64,000 nt of DNA from Phymatolithon calcareum (lineage: Eukaryota; Rhodophyta; Florideophyceae; Hapalidiales): assembly GCA_977006965.1 (NCBI GenBank), contig OZ345359.1, forward strand, positions 1,054,001-1,118,000. Reading direction: 5' to 3'. The notes under the pieces were generated by a model. The model had not been told where the DNA came from. It made no database searches and was given only the letters and a program-made list of their open reading frames with translations. Position numbers and translations under genes: made by a program. Positions within the stretch are counted from its first letter, which is position 1. Each line of letters starts with the position of its first letter. This document shows, piece after piece, positions 30,856-42,261 of the stretch.

Positions 30856-30863
30856 CATAAAAG
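30856..30863 (+). promoter_or_regulatory. TATA-like box of the bZIP gene
   Basis: CATAAAAG lies 91 bases before the ATG at 30954. Confidence 0.4.
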
Positions 30864-30953
30864 ACGAGCACCCTTGAAGGTCTGCCCAGCTCGGACCACT
30901 GCACAGAACAAGCGGCACCTGAACACAGCTCCAGTCTTCTCAACGAATTTGAT

Positions 30954-31347
30954 ATGGCTGATAAACGGTCATCCTCCTCGGCAATTCCGAAAAGCGTGAG
31001 AAATGCCCCTGCAGATATGAGGGCGGAAATTCGAAAAAAGCAGAACCGGGACGTATGTTTGCCTCCACAAGTTTGAATTGTGGGTGACGTTTCGAAGATC
31101 TAACATTTTTCCAATCCTTCCTTTTCAGGCTGCTAAACGATGCAGGGATAAGAAGAAAGAAGAGGAACGCCTTGTGCAAGAGCAAGTGAAGAAGAACAAT
31201 GAAACTCTGGATCAACTTGAAGCCAAGGCCAAGGCACTGGCTGACACTTTAGCAAAGCGCCAGAAGAGGAACGAACAAGCCGCCGCACGCCGAGCAAAGG
31301 ATAAAGTTAAAAAAGGTGCTGCTTCTGGAACGAATGGCAACAAGTAG
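30954..31347 (+). CDS. Small bZIP transcription factor, two exons
   Basis: The CDS is join(30954..31052, 31129..31347), 105 residues. The 76-bp intron (GTATGT ... TTTTCAG) lies between codons 33 and 34, exactly inside the basic region, and splicing creates the bZIP signature NRDAAKRCR (residues 31-39, pattern N-x-x-A-A-x-x-C-R). Before it, RKKQ adds basic charge; after it KKKEEERL leads into a leucine-zipper-like coil with hydrophobic positions at Leu45, Val52, Leu57 and Leu60, rather weak as a zipper. The C-terminal 35 residues are very basic, probably a nuclear localisation signal. At 105 residues it is near the minimum for the family and has no separate activation domain, so it may act as a partner or repressor. 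The target is unknown. Confidence 0.72.
31053..31128 (+). other. Spliceosomal intron of the bZIP gene
   Basis: 76 bases, GTATGTTTGC at the 5' end, a TCCTTCCTTTTCAG tract at the 3' end, phase 0. Confidence 0.75.
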
Positions 31348-33179
31348 CATTACGCAAGGATGTGAAGGTATGGCTGTATCCAAGTGCACAGACACCAATC
31401 TTTCTGCATAGTTTCCTTCTTATTGAGATGTAGTGAGATCCCATAAATCCTTCTCAAATCCTCGCGGATAACGATTCAAAGTACGCCAAGTAGACCTTCC
31501 CGTGTGTTGACCCACTCGAAAGCTGATCATCATCTCAAGACTCTGTGTCATTCTATTTATATAGAATTTGATCGATGTGAGGGCTGAGTTTCCTTGTTCA
31601 TAGAACTTCTTCCAGGTAGATATGCTGTGCGTCGAGCTCAGCCACTTAAATCAAGACGGATTCGAACTCTGTCATAGCTCATTTAAACGAGAACACGGCC
31701 CAGCTTGTTTTTCTTAAAATACTTGCACACTTTACACGTGAATCTACGTCTTCGGCTCTCCAGAATATATGAACCACACTTCTAGTACCTCCTTTGTGAA
31801 CAGTTCTTTAATAACATTCTTCCTTTTTCTTCATCTATTCTATGTTCTATGTTTTATGGACTGGGCATTTCTCTCCGCTTTTGCTGCGTTATGGCAATCA
31901 GTATGTTTTGAGTCGTTTTGAAGAGCCTTCCGCTGTAGTGGAGTTGTATTCTTTTAATGTAGAGAAACTTCTCTGCTAGCACGGTCTAGGTGGCAAAGTT
32001 CGCCGCTCTTGTCGAAGGTACACGAGACAAACTTGCAGAAATAAAGTATGACATTTGACCGTGGGAAAAGCAATGAGTCCGGGCTGAGAGTGTACCCCCT
32101 GTTTTTTTTCATACACTGCATTGCTGTACTAGAAAATCTCTCCTGAAGGTCCTCTCTCCTCGCCTGCAGTGCATGACGGTCACGGAATACAGTATTGTAC
32201 CTCTTGAGCTTTAGACTTCCATAACCTCTAGTGGAAGTAAAATGTACCGTCCAATTGATTAAGGAGTCATGGAAACTTTTGGAACCTTCCCATGTCTATT
32301 CCTTATGAGAAATAAGACGTGTCCGGAAAAATAAATGGACAGTAATTGCTTGGCCTCCAAAGCCTACAATTCTCGAGGCAGCGTGTTTGTCAACTCAAAT
32401 GCCTTAGCATTTTAATGGCGTTCGCTACTGTCACTTGCTGTCAAGCTTGTAATGAGTTTCGGAAGGGAACGCATCACCATGCAAAAATATAACTTTTATC
32501 ATTATTATTAAAATAATTATAAAATTAGTTCGATCTTCTTATGCCGAGTCAGTACAATGCATTGCTTACAATCGGCCTGATCGGTGCTCTTTAGAAGATA
32601 ATGCAAATTTATACTAAGGACCACTGATCCAAACCGCCCTGATCGTGTCACCATTTGCTCTCAGCGAGATTCTTGGTTCAGCCAAAGGCCGTCTCAAATC
32701 AAATCTAGTGAAACAGCTGTCGACTGCTGAGCTTCACTTCCCTCTCCACATGGAAATCGAAGGGATTACGAAAGATTGCCTGCTTTTCGGAAGAGCTCAT
32801 GGATGACAGTAACTCGTTTATACTAAAGGTTTCCACGCCGCGTGCCGCCGGCACAATGTGCCACGACAAACCTCGCACGCCCTCAATGCTCCTGGATTTA
32901 ACTTCTAGCGTTCCGAAACACGTCTAGCTGGAACTAATTCATCCATTCTTTTTTTGTATTCTGTTGGTGGTACAACGAAAAGAAGCACGCTCCAAACGAG
33001 CCTGGGCTGTGGGCGGAATGCGGTTATTTACTCCGGCTGTTCAATGTCGAGCGGCGCACTGGCATACAGTTACGGACAAAGCAAAAGCGAAATATTCTGC
33101 ATTGACGGATATCCAATTGGTCACAGTTTCCGTGCTGGTGATCCAAATTCTCTAGATGAATAGACTGATAAGGTGGACT
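31348..33179. other. AT-rich intergenic region
   Basis: No gene is recognised. The frames at 32954-33163 have no motif. An AT-rich stretch is at about 32480-32530. Confidence 0.4.
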
Positions 33180-33951
33180 TTTGATAGCGATACAGGCTTG
33201 GGGACCTGCCTTTGACAGAATTGAATAAGATATGCGGTTTTATTGGAAACATAAAACTGTAATTTTGGAGACTTAGCTTTCACGGTGTCCAACGGTCTAG
33301 CTCGTCAGAGACGGCGAGCTGTGTCGAGCTACCCCGTACTAGAGTTTCCGGACATGTTCCTCAAACTCTTAGGAACCTCCTTCCGGACAAGCACCGCGTG
33401 CCGGAAAACTGGATTCCGTAGTTGTAGCCGTGCGATAGCTTGACTCCTGTCACAAAAGACTAGGAAGAGTAGGTGGGTGGGTGGTCAACAAAAATACGCG
33501 GGCTGCCGTAAAGCTCTCCTGTCAGCTTTCCGCAGAGAAATTCAGATGTCGCACGAGTCCTTCTGGGAAACGGACAGCCGGTATACCAAAGAGCTTCTCA
33601 CGCTGTTTGCTGCCTTAAATGCGGTTCACGTCTCGGTTCAGGCACGTTCCGAAATGCGTGCCTCCGTGTGAACGCGTCTGCAAGCTTGCGCTTCTCGTGC
33701 TGGAGATCAAAGTTGCTTCGGCGTCCGGCTTAATATAGGATTTCGGTCGGCGCAGTTCGAACTCTGAAGCAGTTGCTAGCGACTGTGCGCTTCGGTGAGA
33801 CTGTGGCCCAAGCTTTCGACCTTGCGCCGCGTGGCGCCGCGTTTTCAACCGCCTCCGGGTGTGCACGCCGTGAATCTGACTCACAGAATCTCGGCCTGTC
33901 GCAGCGTAGCGCCGCGTGGTGCAACCCAGTGAGAGGGTCAAATGGAAAGCA

Positions 33952-33959
33952 TCCAGAAG
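33952..33959. repeat. Target site duplication of hAT-1, left
   Basis: TCCAGAAG here against TCCCGAAG at 36247-36254, seven of eight identical; 8 bp is the size typical of hAT elements. Confidence 0.75.
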
Positions 33960-36246
33960 CAGGCCTGCTCTGAATTGAGTTGCAACTCGAATTGATTGCA
34001 ATTCAAGCAATACGTACTTGATTGGGACGCATCAAGGAAATGCAACTCGTATTGAGTGCGAAACTGAACTGCAATTCCGAATTGGGATACGTGCTGCAAT
34101 TCGGAATTAAGATACGTACTGTCCTGTCTATGGAAGATCGGCGTATGCCACTGCTACTACGTACTGTCCTGTCTATAGAATATCAGCATATGTCACTGCT
34201 ACATCTATATATCGAATACGGAGCACCGTCCAGAGAGCTATCAATCATGGTGCTCCCGAGCCCCCGCGACTTCGTCGTCAATTTGATGACACAGCGACCG
34301 GACGTCAATCGAAACGTCAAGCCACGAATCAGAAAAATCGAGCGCCCGAACGAACCACATCATGTCTTTCTCTGTCCGATGAAAGAGAAGTGCCGATCTG
34401 GAGGAACGATTTATGTCGAGAAGGGAATCAGGTACAGTAACCCATTCAAGCACCTCAAGAAATGCATATCCGACAGCGATGTGAATCACTTGTTGGATGC
34501 ATACAACACGCGACTTTCTCGAAAGCGTAAACACAGCGCCGCATTCAAAAACGACGGATCTTTCGTCGTATCGATGACCGCGCGTGAAAGGGCGATGATT
34601 GCGTATATCGATTTGGTTACCACGTTGTCGTTACCTGTGTCGTATGTCTCGAGCCCCATCATCTGCACGTTTTCAAAGTTTGACGATGTGTTCTCTGCGA
34701 CGTGCTTTAAAGAGACGCTGTTCAAACTGACAGAGTTGGTGGAAAAACGCATTGGAGAAGCCATGAGGAAGTATCGAGGTGCTATAGTACACGATGCATG
34801 GACCTGCAATGGCACACACTACTTTGGCGTGTTCGGCTCGTAGGTACCGATTATTCGCGATGGGAAAGAAACGGAAGAAGAAAGGTGGGCAATGCCCTTA
34901 TTGAGTGCAAGTCCTATGACCAGAGTTCGCACCGTCGACGAAGAAGATACTGATGGAGAAGAAGAAATGGAGGCGAGCAGTTTTGATGCTGTGACACATG
35001 TACGCCACTTGGAAGACGTGTTCAGCTATTACGGATGCAATGTTCACGAATGGGTGGTGTGTTCTATCGGCGACAATTGCAACTTGAATAAGTGCATCGC
35101 GCGTCTTTTGGAGGTTCCTCACGTGGGATGCTTGTCGCACAAGCTGAATCTTGAGGTCAATTACATGGTATCACGTCACCAGGCATTGCACCGCGCGCTG
35201 GATAAGGTTCACGTGACAATGTCCGACTGTAAGCGACGCCTGACAAATCGCTCCATGCTTCGCAATTTGACGGATTTGAGTCCGGTTATTATGAATGCCA
35301 CACGCTGGTCTCGAAAATACAAGATGCTGCGTCGATTTCTCGAACTCTACGAAACGCTGGTTGAAGTTGTCGAAACTGAAGGATCGATGATAACGATGGA
35401 TACAAGTGAAGGCTTTTTGCTTCAGGTCACGAAATTTGCAGAAATACTTGCTGAAGTTAACGTGGTGACAATGGAACTGCAAAAAGAGGAGCAACATTAT
35501 CTGACTGTCGATTTGCAGTCGATACGTTGATGGAAGTTGTGCGATCGAGCCGAAGTGACGTCGAATCATCATTTTACGGGTGCAAACTTGGTACCACTTA
35601 TATTGCCACGAACTCTAATATTTCGACTGACGTCGCATTCGAGTCGGCAGTTGTGAAGATACAGCGAAATGAGACTTCTTCTCTGACGGTTACGGAAAAG
35701 AATGCCTGCAAGCAATTGAAGTTGGATACGGAAAGTACCGAAAAGGAAACAAGTCATTCGAAGCGTTCTCTTGCCGAGAAGCTGGAAGAATAGAAACAAA
35801 ACTGCCTCGACAATTCCGGGAAGTACATGAACTGTAGATTTATACTGGGCTCTGCTGCCGAAGTGGAACGGCTGTTGTCGATAGCTGGGAATATTCTCTC
35901 CAAAAACAGAAAGAGAATGTCTCCGCTCCTATTCGAAAGCTTCCTCTTTCTGAAAGTGAATAGAAACTATTGGGAAGGCGACCTCATTTCGGAAGCGATG
36001 AAAGAATCGCGAAGTGAGAAGGTTCGCAACGCTACGAAAGCGGATGGTACTGCGGCCGACGACGAGAAGTTGTATTGGATTGGTATTGAATTGGTATTGG
36101 CTCACAGTAAAAAATTAAAATTGGAATTGTTTTGTGTTTAAGCTCACGGAGACGAATTGGAATTGGGTGAAAGCCTGAGTTGACGAATTGGAATTGGGTG
36201 AAAGCTTGAGTTGAGTTGAAATGCAATTCAATTCAGAGCAGCCCTG
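33960..36246 (+). mobile_element. hAT transposon hAT-1 (2287 bp), defective
   Basis: The left end CAGGCCTGCTCTGAATTGAG and the right end, read as complement CAGGGCTGCTCTGAATTGAA, are terminal inverted repeats of the hAT type, and an 8-bp target duplication flanks them. Sub-terminal regions contain many AATTG-rich short repeats, as in other hAT elements. The interior codes for a broken transposase (34022-36141). Because it lies inside repeat X copy C, it is younger than that copy. The single mismatch in the target duplication and the broken frames argue for some age. Confidence 0.88.
34022..36141 (+). pseudogene. hAT transposase, broken in several frames
   Basis: Frames 34022-34843, 34892-35530, 35527-35793 and 35827-36141 together cover a transposase. 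The first has a possible BED-like N-terminal region (FLCPMKEKC ... HLKKCI) and then a hAT segment ending VHDAWTCNGTHYFGVF, which resembles the first catalytic region of hAT (D-x-W-t-x-n). The second has MNATRWSRKYKMLRRFLE, the typical TRW segment. The last has SAAEVERLLSIAGNILSKNRKRMSP and FLFLKVNRNYW, the hAT C-terminal dimerisation domain with its invariant E-R, G and W. Frame breaks at about 34843, 35530 and 35793 mean no functional protein. Confidence 0.85.
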
Positions 36247-36823
36247 TCCCGAAGACGTCCTTGGCCCGGTTGTCACTCGCGTAGGGGTTCTTCCAGTCGG
36301 CCACCGGTTGTGACGCCCAGGTGGTGTCGTGCGACTTCGGTTGGAGCCGGAACGCTTTAGCGCGTGGCCGATTCTTGACTGCCGCCGGTTGCGGTTCGAG
36401 ACTGTGTCGAGCGATTTGGCTCGGCGCGGGAATCCTTCGCGCGGGGCTGCTTCTCGACTGCGACTGGTTGCGGCTCAAAGACAGTTTTTGGCGATGCCGA
36501 TCAACCCTCGGATGTCATCGCGCGTGGTCGCTTCCCGGCTGCCACCGGATGTGGCGCAGAGACATAACAAAGAGCATCGATCTACGCGGGTCACCGGCGG
36601 TAACTGTCTTGCAGAGGCGGTATGCCATCATCGCCGACGATGATTCATCGATGATCTGCACGCAGTGTATGATCTCAAGAGGTACGTAATGGCAGGATTG
36701 AGGTGGGCAGATTTGAGAAGATTGCCATACCTCCGTACAGTCTATGATCTTGCCGCTTCGACCAAGGGTGTTCTTCGAAAAGGGTAATATCTCAGGACTC
36801 GGCAGCCTTTGGACGAAAAATCG

Positions 36824-36833
36824 ATGACGTCAT
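36824..36833. promoter_or_regulatory. CRE-like palindrome ATGACGTCAT
   Basis: A perfect ATF/CREB-type bZIP half-site pair just right of repeat X copy C. No gene start that it would control is recognised, so it may be coincidence. Confidence 0.25.
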
Positions 36834-37689
36834 ATACCACGGGACACTGCTTTTTGGTATTACCGTGAGTGGCACATTTCTTTCTGACAAGCCAGGGGCT
36901 TAGGACATTTCGTTCTGATTTCGGTGCTGCGCAAAGGTTCGACTGGAACGCCGAGCTCGTTGACCATGGTAAACGTATGCTCGCTGTAGGATATGATCGT
37001 GCATTATCGAAGAATACGTGTGCATTGTTTAGAAAATCCTTAAGTTTTTTGTTCCTCTTGTTCGTACGAGGTATCCAGATCCTGGGAAGGGGGACCTGCT
37101 TGAGTCATAGGGGAGCCTTTCTACTGTGTCTGTGCATGGAAGCAAGTGTTGACGTCGAGGAGGCCCGAAAGCAATCAATGCGGCTCTGGTACTCTCTGAC
37201 GATGAATTGAAGTTATTTCCAGACGTCATTTCGTTCATGGTAACTCTCATTTCCGACGCTCAAGTAACCTCTTCAGGCACGCTGAAAGCACCCTTAATCA
37301 GCTTGTTGCAGATTGTTGCTCACTGGTGGCAGGTTTTCAAGATGGTTCGGTTGATTACGACCCTATATGCAAAGCCTGCTCAGTGGGAACAAAGGAGAGC
37401 GTTGACCATCTACTCCTTCGCTGTAGTGGACGGACTGTATCAAAACGCCAGACTATTGGTAGAGTTGCACCAAACCGGTAGAGGAAATTTGCAATGAGAA
37501 ACCGCTCGAAGTACTCAAATTCGTGAATAATGAGGGGCTGTTTGGAAACATCCCCAGGCACTAACTTAAGTTAGCGTTTTCCTGCAATAAAAGCACGAAA
37601 GAAAGAACCTCTTCAGAGACCCGCCAAATTAAAGAAGAATGGAGTCAATGGTATTTAAGACATGATTAGCACCGAAAACGCTTGACATA
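36834..37689 (+). pseudogene. LINE-D C-terminal fragment with zinc motif
   Basis: At about 37364-37440 the translation reads YDPICKACSVGTKESVDHLLLRCSGR, shown here in two parts: CKAC, then about 9 residues, then HLLLRC. A CxxC-x9-H-x4-C zinc motif of this kind follows the reverse transcriptase in several LINE clades. The fragment at 52.69 kb has a homologous motif with the same continuation (GR-x-VS-x4-IGRV). Frames upstream (36869-37210) are unclear. The element is broken and truncated. Confidence 0.45.
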
Positions 37690-38033
37690 CAGTTCCTGAA
37701 GAGATAACAAGGATGGTTGACTACCTGTTAAAACCCTCGTGTGTCACATCAGCTGGCGACGAAACAGAAACGTGATGTATCATCGACTGAGGAGTGCCTC
37801 TAGGTTCCCCTCTTGGTCCATTACTATACAATATATTAATGGACACATTCGCAGAAGTCGTCTCCAAGACAGACAGAAACGTCTCAGACAGCGTAGTGCA
37901 ATTGTTCGCAGATGATGTTCAGATTCAAGCGAAAACAGGACAAGGAATGAAGAAACTTCTTGATATAGCGACCATTTGGGCAAGCGAAAATGGAATGAAA
38001 TGAATCACAAAACCAGGAAAAAGCGAAGTTCTT
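37690..38033 (+). pseudogene. LINE reverse transcriptase fragment (palm)
   Basis: The frame around 37791-38003 reads GVPLGSPLGPLLYNILMD and then VQLFADDVQI, the non-LTR RT motifs with catalytic FADD. It aligns with GVPQGSPLSP and ILFADDFLL of the copy at 48.6 kb. The fragment stops at TGA 38001-38003 and degenerates after it. A 10-bp inverted repeat lies at 38034-38068. Confidence 0.75.
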
Positions 38034-38069
38034 AAGTAAAAAGGGCTTCAGAAGCACTCTTTTTACTTG

Positions 38070-38760
38070 GAGGGACGCAATTTTTTTAAAGCCCCGCAGT
38101 CATACGAATATACGGGCAGGGATTCCTCAGGTGGTGCCCTCGCTAGGGCGGCTCTGCTCTTATGTCTGGCATTCTATCTGAGACTCTAGAATGTGTACGG
38201 TTGTTTTGATAGCTCTTCGTATCAGTCGGGACGAGAACTGCATCAAGCCTGGAGACTTTCGTATCTTGGGGTAAGCATGAATAACCAGGGTTTTTTTGAA
38301 TTTGGAATTTATTAAACGCCCTCAGTAACACTCATGAGACTGCAATGGAGATGCGTTTAAGCAGCTACTTTGGAGCTTCGATCCTCCATTCAAATACTTG
38401 TAACCCGGGTTAAACGTCGTAGCCCTAGCTGCAAAAACCCTCTCCCGTAAAAAGGGAGGGAAAAGCTTGGGGTCCACTGATCAAATTTCCTCAATTGACG
38501 CCTTGTCTATTCCATGTCGTCGTAAACGACGATAGTGAAGAAGAGCAGCTTGTCTAGAGCTTTTTCAGTGATATTAATCTCCTCTTTGGTCAGTTGATAT
38601 CTTCCGAGGTATTCTTCCAGGTTGCTCATGAGGACTGGTACAGTATCACCGAACTTGTCTGTGAGAAGTGATGTGCTCATTGGGGGGAACCGACCGAATG
38701 CCCACTTTGCCGCTAATTGGCGGTGCCGTGTTTTTGGGAGTCTGATAATCGCCGGGGTAG
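38070..38760 (-). pseudogene. LINE C-terminal module and 3' UTR fragment, minus strand
   Basis: The minus frame ending at 38507 carries RHRQLAAKWAFGRFPPMSTS and ends EKALDKLLFF. This is the same C-terminal module as at 49.6 kb (KHRQVALQYACGRFPQVSTT, EKALDELLLF). It is followed on minus by 3' UTR-like sequence near 38096-38200 that resembles 42720-42790. Frame residues above about 38760 are not LINE on this strand; there the plus strand carries another LINE fragment. Confidence 0.6.
38285..38475 (+). repeat. LINE-C 3' UTR fragment
   Basis: The sequence from TTTTGAATTTGGAATT through TAAACGCCCTCAGTAACACTC to GTCGTAGCCCTAGCTGCAAA matches the complement of 51225-51410. That segment directly follows the ORF of a LINE-C copy there. 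Confidence 0.6.
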
Positions 38761-39608
38761 ACCCCGGGAATAACCAGGGTGTTACGGACGACATGGCCAT
38801 AGCAAGAGCTCGATATGCAGCAGGATGCGTACATAAGCTTCGGGAACCTGGAGTGAATGTTCGAGGATTCAAACCAGAGACATGCATCAGGATCTTTAAG
38901 TCGCTAATTATACCGAAACGGGAATATGGGCTACACGTGGCTCCAATGACAAATGGATTACTCTCAGCAATCGAGTCGGCAGAGGTCTTGCTCTACAAGA
39001 ATGTTTTCGGAAAATACACCGCCGGGACCGAATGCAAGTTCTGCGGAGACTTAAACTGTCGGCACAAGGCATGGGATAAGAGAGGCAACCCGAAGGGAAA
39101 GTTACTATATAGCTGGGCGCAGAAATGGGGATGGCAAGTTTCTTCACCGGGTGGCCCAACGTTCCACAGCCATGCGGGCTCAAGCGTGATCAACCTAATC
39201 ATATGTAAGGGAATATCCGCAGAGTCAGTTCATTTGGTACATAGGGAATGGATTGGATCGAGCGACCACATACCGGTCATCGGCAGGTTTACAGGACATT
39301 CCCATAATGATGGAGAGCGTAGGCTACCTTTGAGCGCCCGGAAAAACGGCAAGCTTCAAGAGGAAGCAATTGCCGAGTACAAGTCAAGTCTTCCGGCCGC
39401 TATTGAGGAAATATATAAAAGCAGACACAAAGGAAGCTTACCAGACTGCATACAGAAGAGCGCGGGATACCATCAACAAACCATGTGCATTCAAAAAGCC
39501 AAGGAAGGCTGGCCGATACAAGGAATTCTGGACCAAAGAGCTCGACAAAATTTCAAGGCTGCGAACGAAAGCCTTCAAGAAGGCGCGGAGAACGTACCTG
39601 GCCGGTGA
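38755..39608 (+). pseudogene. Chimeric LINE frame: RT C-terminus fused to endonuclease
   Basis: One open frame joins two LINE parts in the wrong order. Up to about 39025 it encodes the end of the RT domain (VDPGNNQGVTDD, KSLIIPKREYGLHVAPMT, LLYKNVFGKYTAGT). From there it encodes the C-terminal half of an AP-type endonuclease: GDLNCRHKAWD (GDxN motif), PTFHSH, SVINLII and SSDHIPV (the SDH catalytic motif). It then runs into the linker. The fusion most likely arose by insertion of one truncated LINE into another. Confidence 0.7.
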
Positions 39609-41228
39609 CTGGCAAACACATAGAGACCTTGACAGGAAGGTGAAGAAGATGACCTGGGCAAACATACGAGCATGCTTTAAGAAATTCGTTGAAGGTCTTT
39701 CTGCTTCAACTCCAACAGACTTCACGAAGAAGATGAAAAATCTCATCTGAATGAAAAGGAGGAGAGCGCAAACGAACAGTTGCGAAGGGAAGCCATTAGA
39801 TCCAGCGGAAATGGTGACCCATCTAACCGAAGACCTCAAGGATCCCAGAGGAAACGCCATTCGACCGAAGAAGTTTCAAGTCACACGAGCACTAAAGCGA
39901 GAGCTCAAAAATGCCCTCCGACGTGCCCCGAGGCAAAAAGCAGCTGGCCCGGACGGTATCTTTTCTAAAGCACTTCTACTAACACCGGAAGAAAGTTACA
40001 TATTTCTACTAGCAACGATCACAAAGGCTGGACAGCTCGTTTGCTGGCCTGACGATTGGAATAATGCGCTGGTGGTCCCGATATTCAAGAAAGGAGACCC
40101 AAGCTCGCCAAAAGCTACAGGCCGATCTCACTCTTATCAAAAGCTCGGCAAATATTTGAATCAGCAGTGGATAAACTGATCGGGAAGGAATACGCCTTCA
40201 ACAGATCACAAATGGGATTTAAGCCACGCAAAGGCACGGCAAGAGCCCTTATCCGCTACACAGCGGCCGCAAGACAAGGAAGGAACACGAAAGCCGTTCT
40301 CAACTTGAAGTCAGCATATGACCGAGTCCCAAGAGAAGAGCCAATGCGAGAAATCGATCTCAGAATATCAGCAAATGTTGCAGCACTAGCCTCCCTCTCT
40401 CTGCTGAGGACTCACTTCACAGTTATGAACGATACCAGAAGAACGCTAGGAACAAGCGAGCGCGGAGTCCCCTAAGGATCCCCCATCATCCCAACACTGT
40501 TTCGCATCCTTATGGACACCTTAGCAGAGAGGGTAACCGCTCTGAACTTCAACGATTCTAGTGCTAATCTCCGTCTAAATATATTCGCGGACGACGTCAT
40601 ACTAATGGCAAGACACGAAGACGAGCTCCAAGAGATGCTCAGTGAATGCACAGAATGGGCATGTATGTATCGAATGAATTGGTCGATCCGAAAGTGCTCA
40701 GTCATACTCCCCAAGAAGAGAACAAAAAGAGCTCTTCTGCTGGCGAACGAGGAAGTCCAAATAAGGCGCACAGCAGAATACCTTGGTACTTCTATTGATG
40801 AGAACGGAATCCGTGACGAGAGGCTTCTGGAGCAATTCAAAAGTGCAAGCGCTAAGGTGCGACTCATGAGCTCCCTAGGCATGAAAAGGAGAGTGTACAG
40901 CAGTGAAAAAAATATCAGGCTCTTTAAAGCCTTTATCAGGCCAGTGTATGTGAACGCTGCACACATAACATCTGATACAATCCGCGTATCGATAGCAGCA
41001 GTGCAAATACAGAAGGACATGGCAACGATACTGTTCGGCAAATGGGCAGCACGGCATTGGAGAAGACTAATGAATTTTTGTCAAATAGAGCCGTGGGAGT
41101 TCCGCCGACAACACCTACACTCCAAGTTAAGACCAAGATTGGGCAAGGTAGTAGAAGAGACCGATGATGCCGGTGCAGAGCTCGAACTCGAAACACTTGA
41201 CTGCATCCGGTTGAATCACAAACAGTGA
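39028..41228 (+). pseudogene. LINE-B: endonuclease C-terminus and reverse transcriptase
   Basis: After the endonuclease half (39028-39290), frames 39370-39750, 39751-40179, 40167-40475 and 40512-41228 carry the linker and RT. Seen are APRQKAAGPDGI (RT finger), WNNALVVPIFKKGDPSSP, QMGFKPRKGTARAL, AVLNLKSAYDRVP (first catalytic Asp), GVP-stop-GSP and NIFADDVILMA (catalytic FADD). The stop at 40473-40475 is a single TAA between GVP and GSP; the frame before and after is the same. C-terminal of the RT is AEYLGTSIDENG. This lineage differs clearly from the LINE-A copy at 46-50 kb. Confidence 0.85.
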
Positions 41229-41400
41229 TTTTTCGAACCTTGAACAACGATCTCGGAACCGTGAACAATAAACTTGAATCACAATAACAAATGTTGGTTT
41301 CGAACCACGAACAGAACCAACAACAGGAACGACGACTTCGAACCTTTAATAAATCACGAACAGAAACCACGAAAATATTGCCAAATTTCACGCTTTGGCA
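41229..41400 (+). repeat. GAAC/AAC-rich tail of LINE-B
   Basis: Just after the last stop the sequence is dominated by irregular repeats of GAAC, AACAA and CACGAAC. This may be the 3' UTR and tail of LINE-B. Confidence 0.35.
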
Positions 41401-42259
41401 AACTCACGTACCGACGTCAGACGCTAAGAGAGCCGGTGCTACCAATGAAACGGATGTTGATCGAGCTTAGCGTTGACAGGCACAGTGTCGGTAGTAATAA
41501 GATGAGCTTAGAAGAGATTTGTTGACTTTACCTCACTTGACTTGGTTGGATTTGTGCTTGGCTCCTGTCCGCTAGTCGGAACTAGAGCATGCCTTATATA
41601 GGCATTGAATTACTTACACGTAACTTACAAATGTCATAAAACCGTAAAATACGAATTATCTAGAGAGCTCCAGAAATTTCCTTACAGAAATGCATTCGTT
41701 AAATAGTGCACGTGCTCGAATATTCTAGATATTTCTCGCATGCTTCCAGGAGCATCTAGACGTGCATGCTGACAGCTATCAAAGCTGTCACTACTTACGC
41801 GCTACATGCATGCCTTTGTTACACTGTCATACCCAACTCGAAGCCCGCCGTAACCGCCACAAGAGCCGGTCCAGCGGCGACCAACACTGAACCTAAATCA
41901 AATGTCTCGGAAGACACCTAGCTCAGGATCATAGCACCTGCCAAGCGCACGCATCTCAACGGCGAGAAACCAAGGTGCATCCGTGCAACATCTGCATCCG
42001 TCCGCTCGACCGCATCGAGAAATCGTTTCTTTTGTTTCTCCCACCCGCCCATCCCCTTTGCGTTCTTGTAGATTAGTTCAGGGAAGCAGAAGTCCAGGTT
42101 TTGACCAGGTCGAGCTCTGGATGGAGCTCCTCAGATGCACTGGGTCAGGCCGGGCAGCATTATAGGATACGATTTCCTAGAGGGTTCCACCCACCGACCG
42201 CACATTACCGACACAGCTTTATTGCGTTCACTAAAGTTCTGAAGTTCTGGCACCTAGCG
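41401..42259. other. Spacer, nothing recognised
   Basis: No gene or named repeat. A TATATA box-like element (CTTATATAGGC) is at about 41594 without a supported gene. Confidence 0.35.
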
Positions 42260-42261
42260 GA

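Larger units (their letters stand above)
33180..36788 (+). repeat. Repeat X, copy C, split by a hAT element
   Basis: This copy has the orientation of copy B. The left part is 33180-33959 and the right part 36247-36788, about 1.31 kb in total after removing the insertion and one target copy, the same as copies A and B. The left end is TTGATAGCGATAC and the right end TTCTTCGAAAAGGGTAA. The reading frame of the possible ORF has a stop here (near 33340), so this copy is more decayed than A. Confidence 0.78.
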
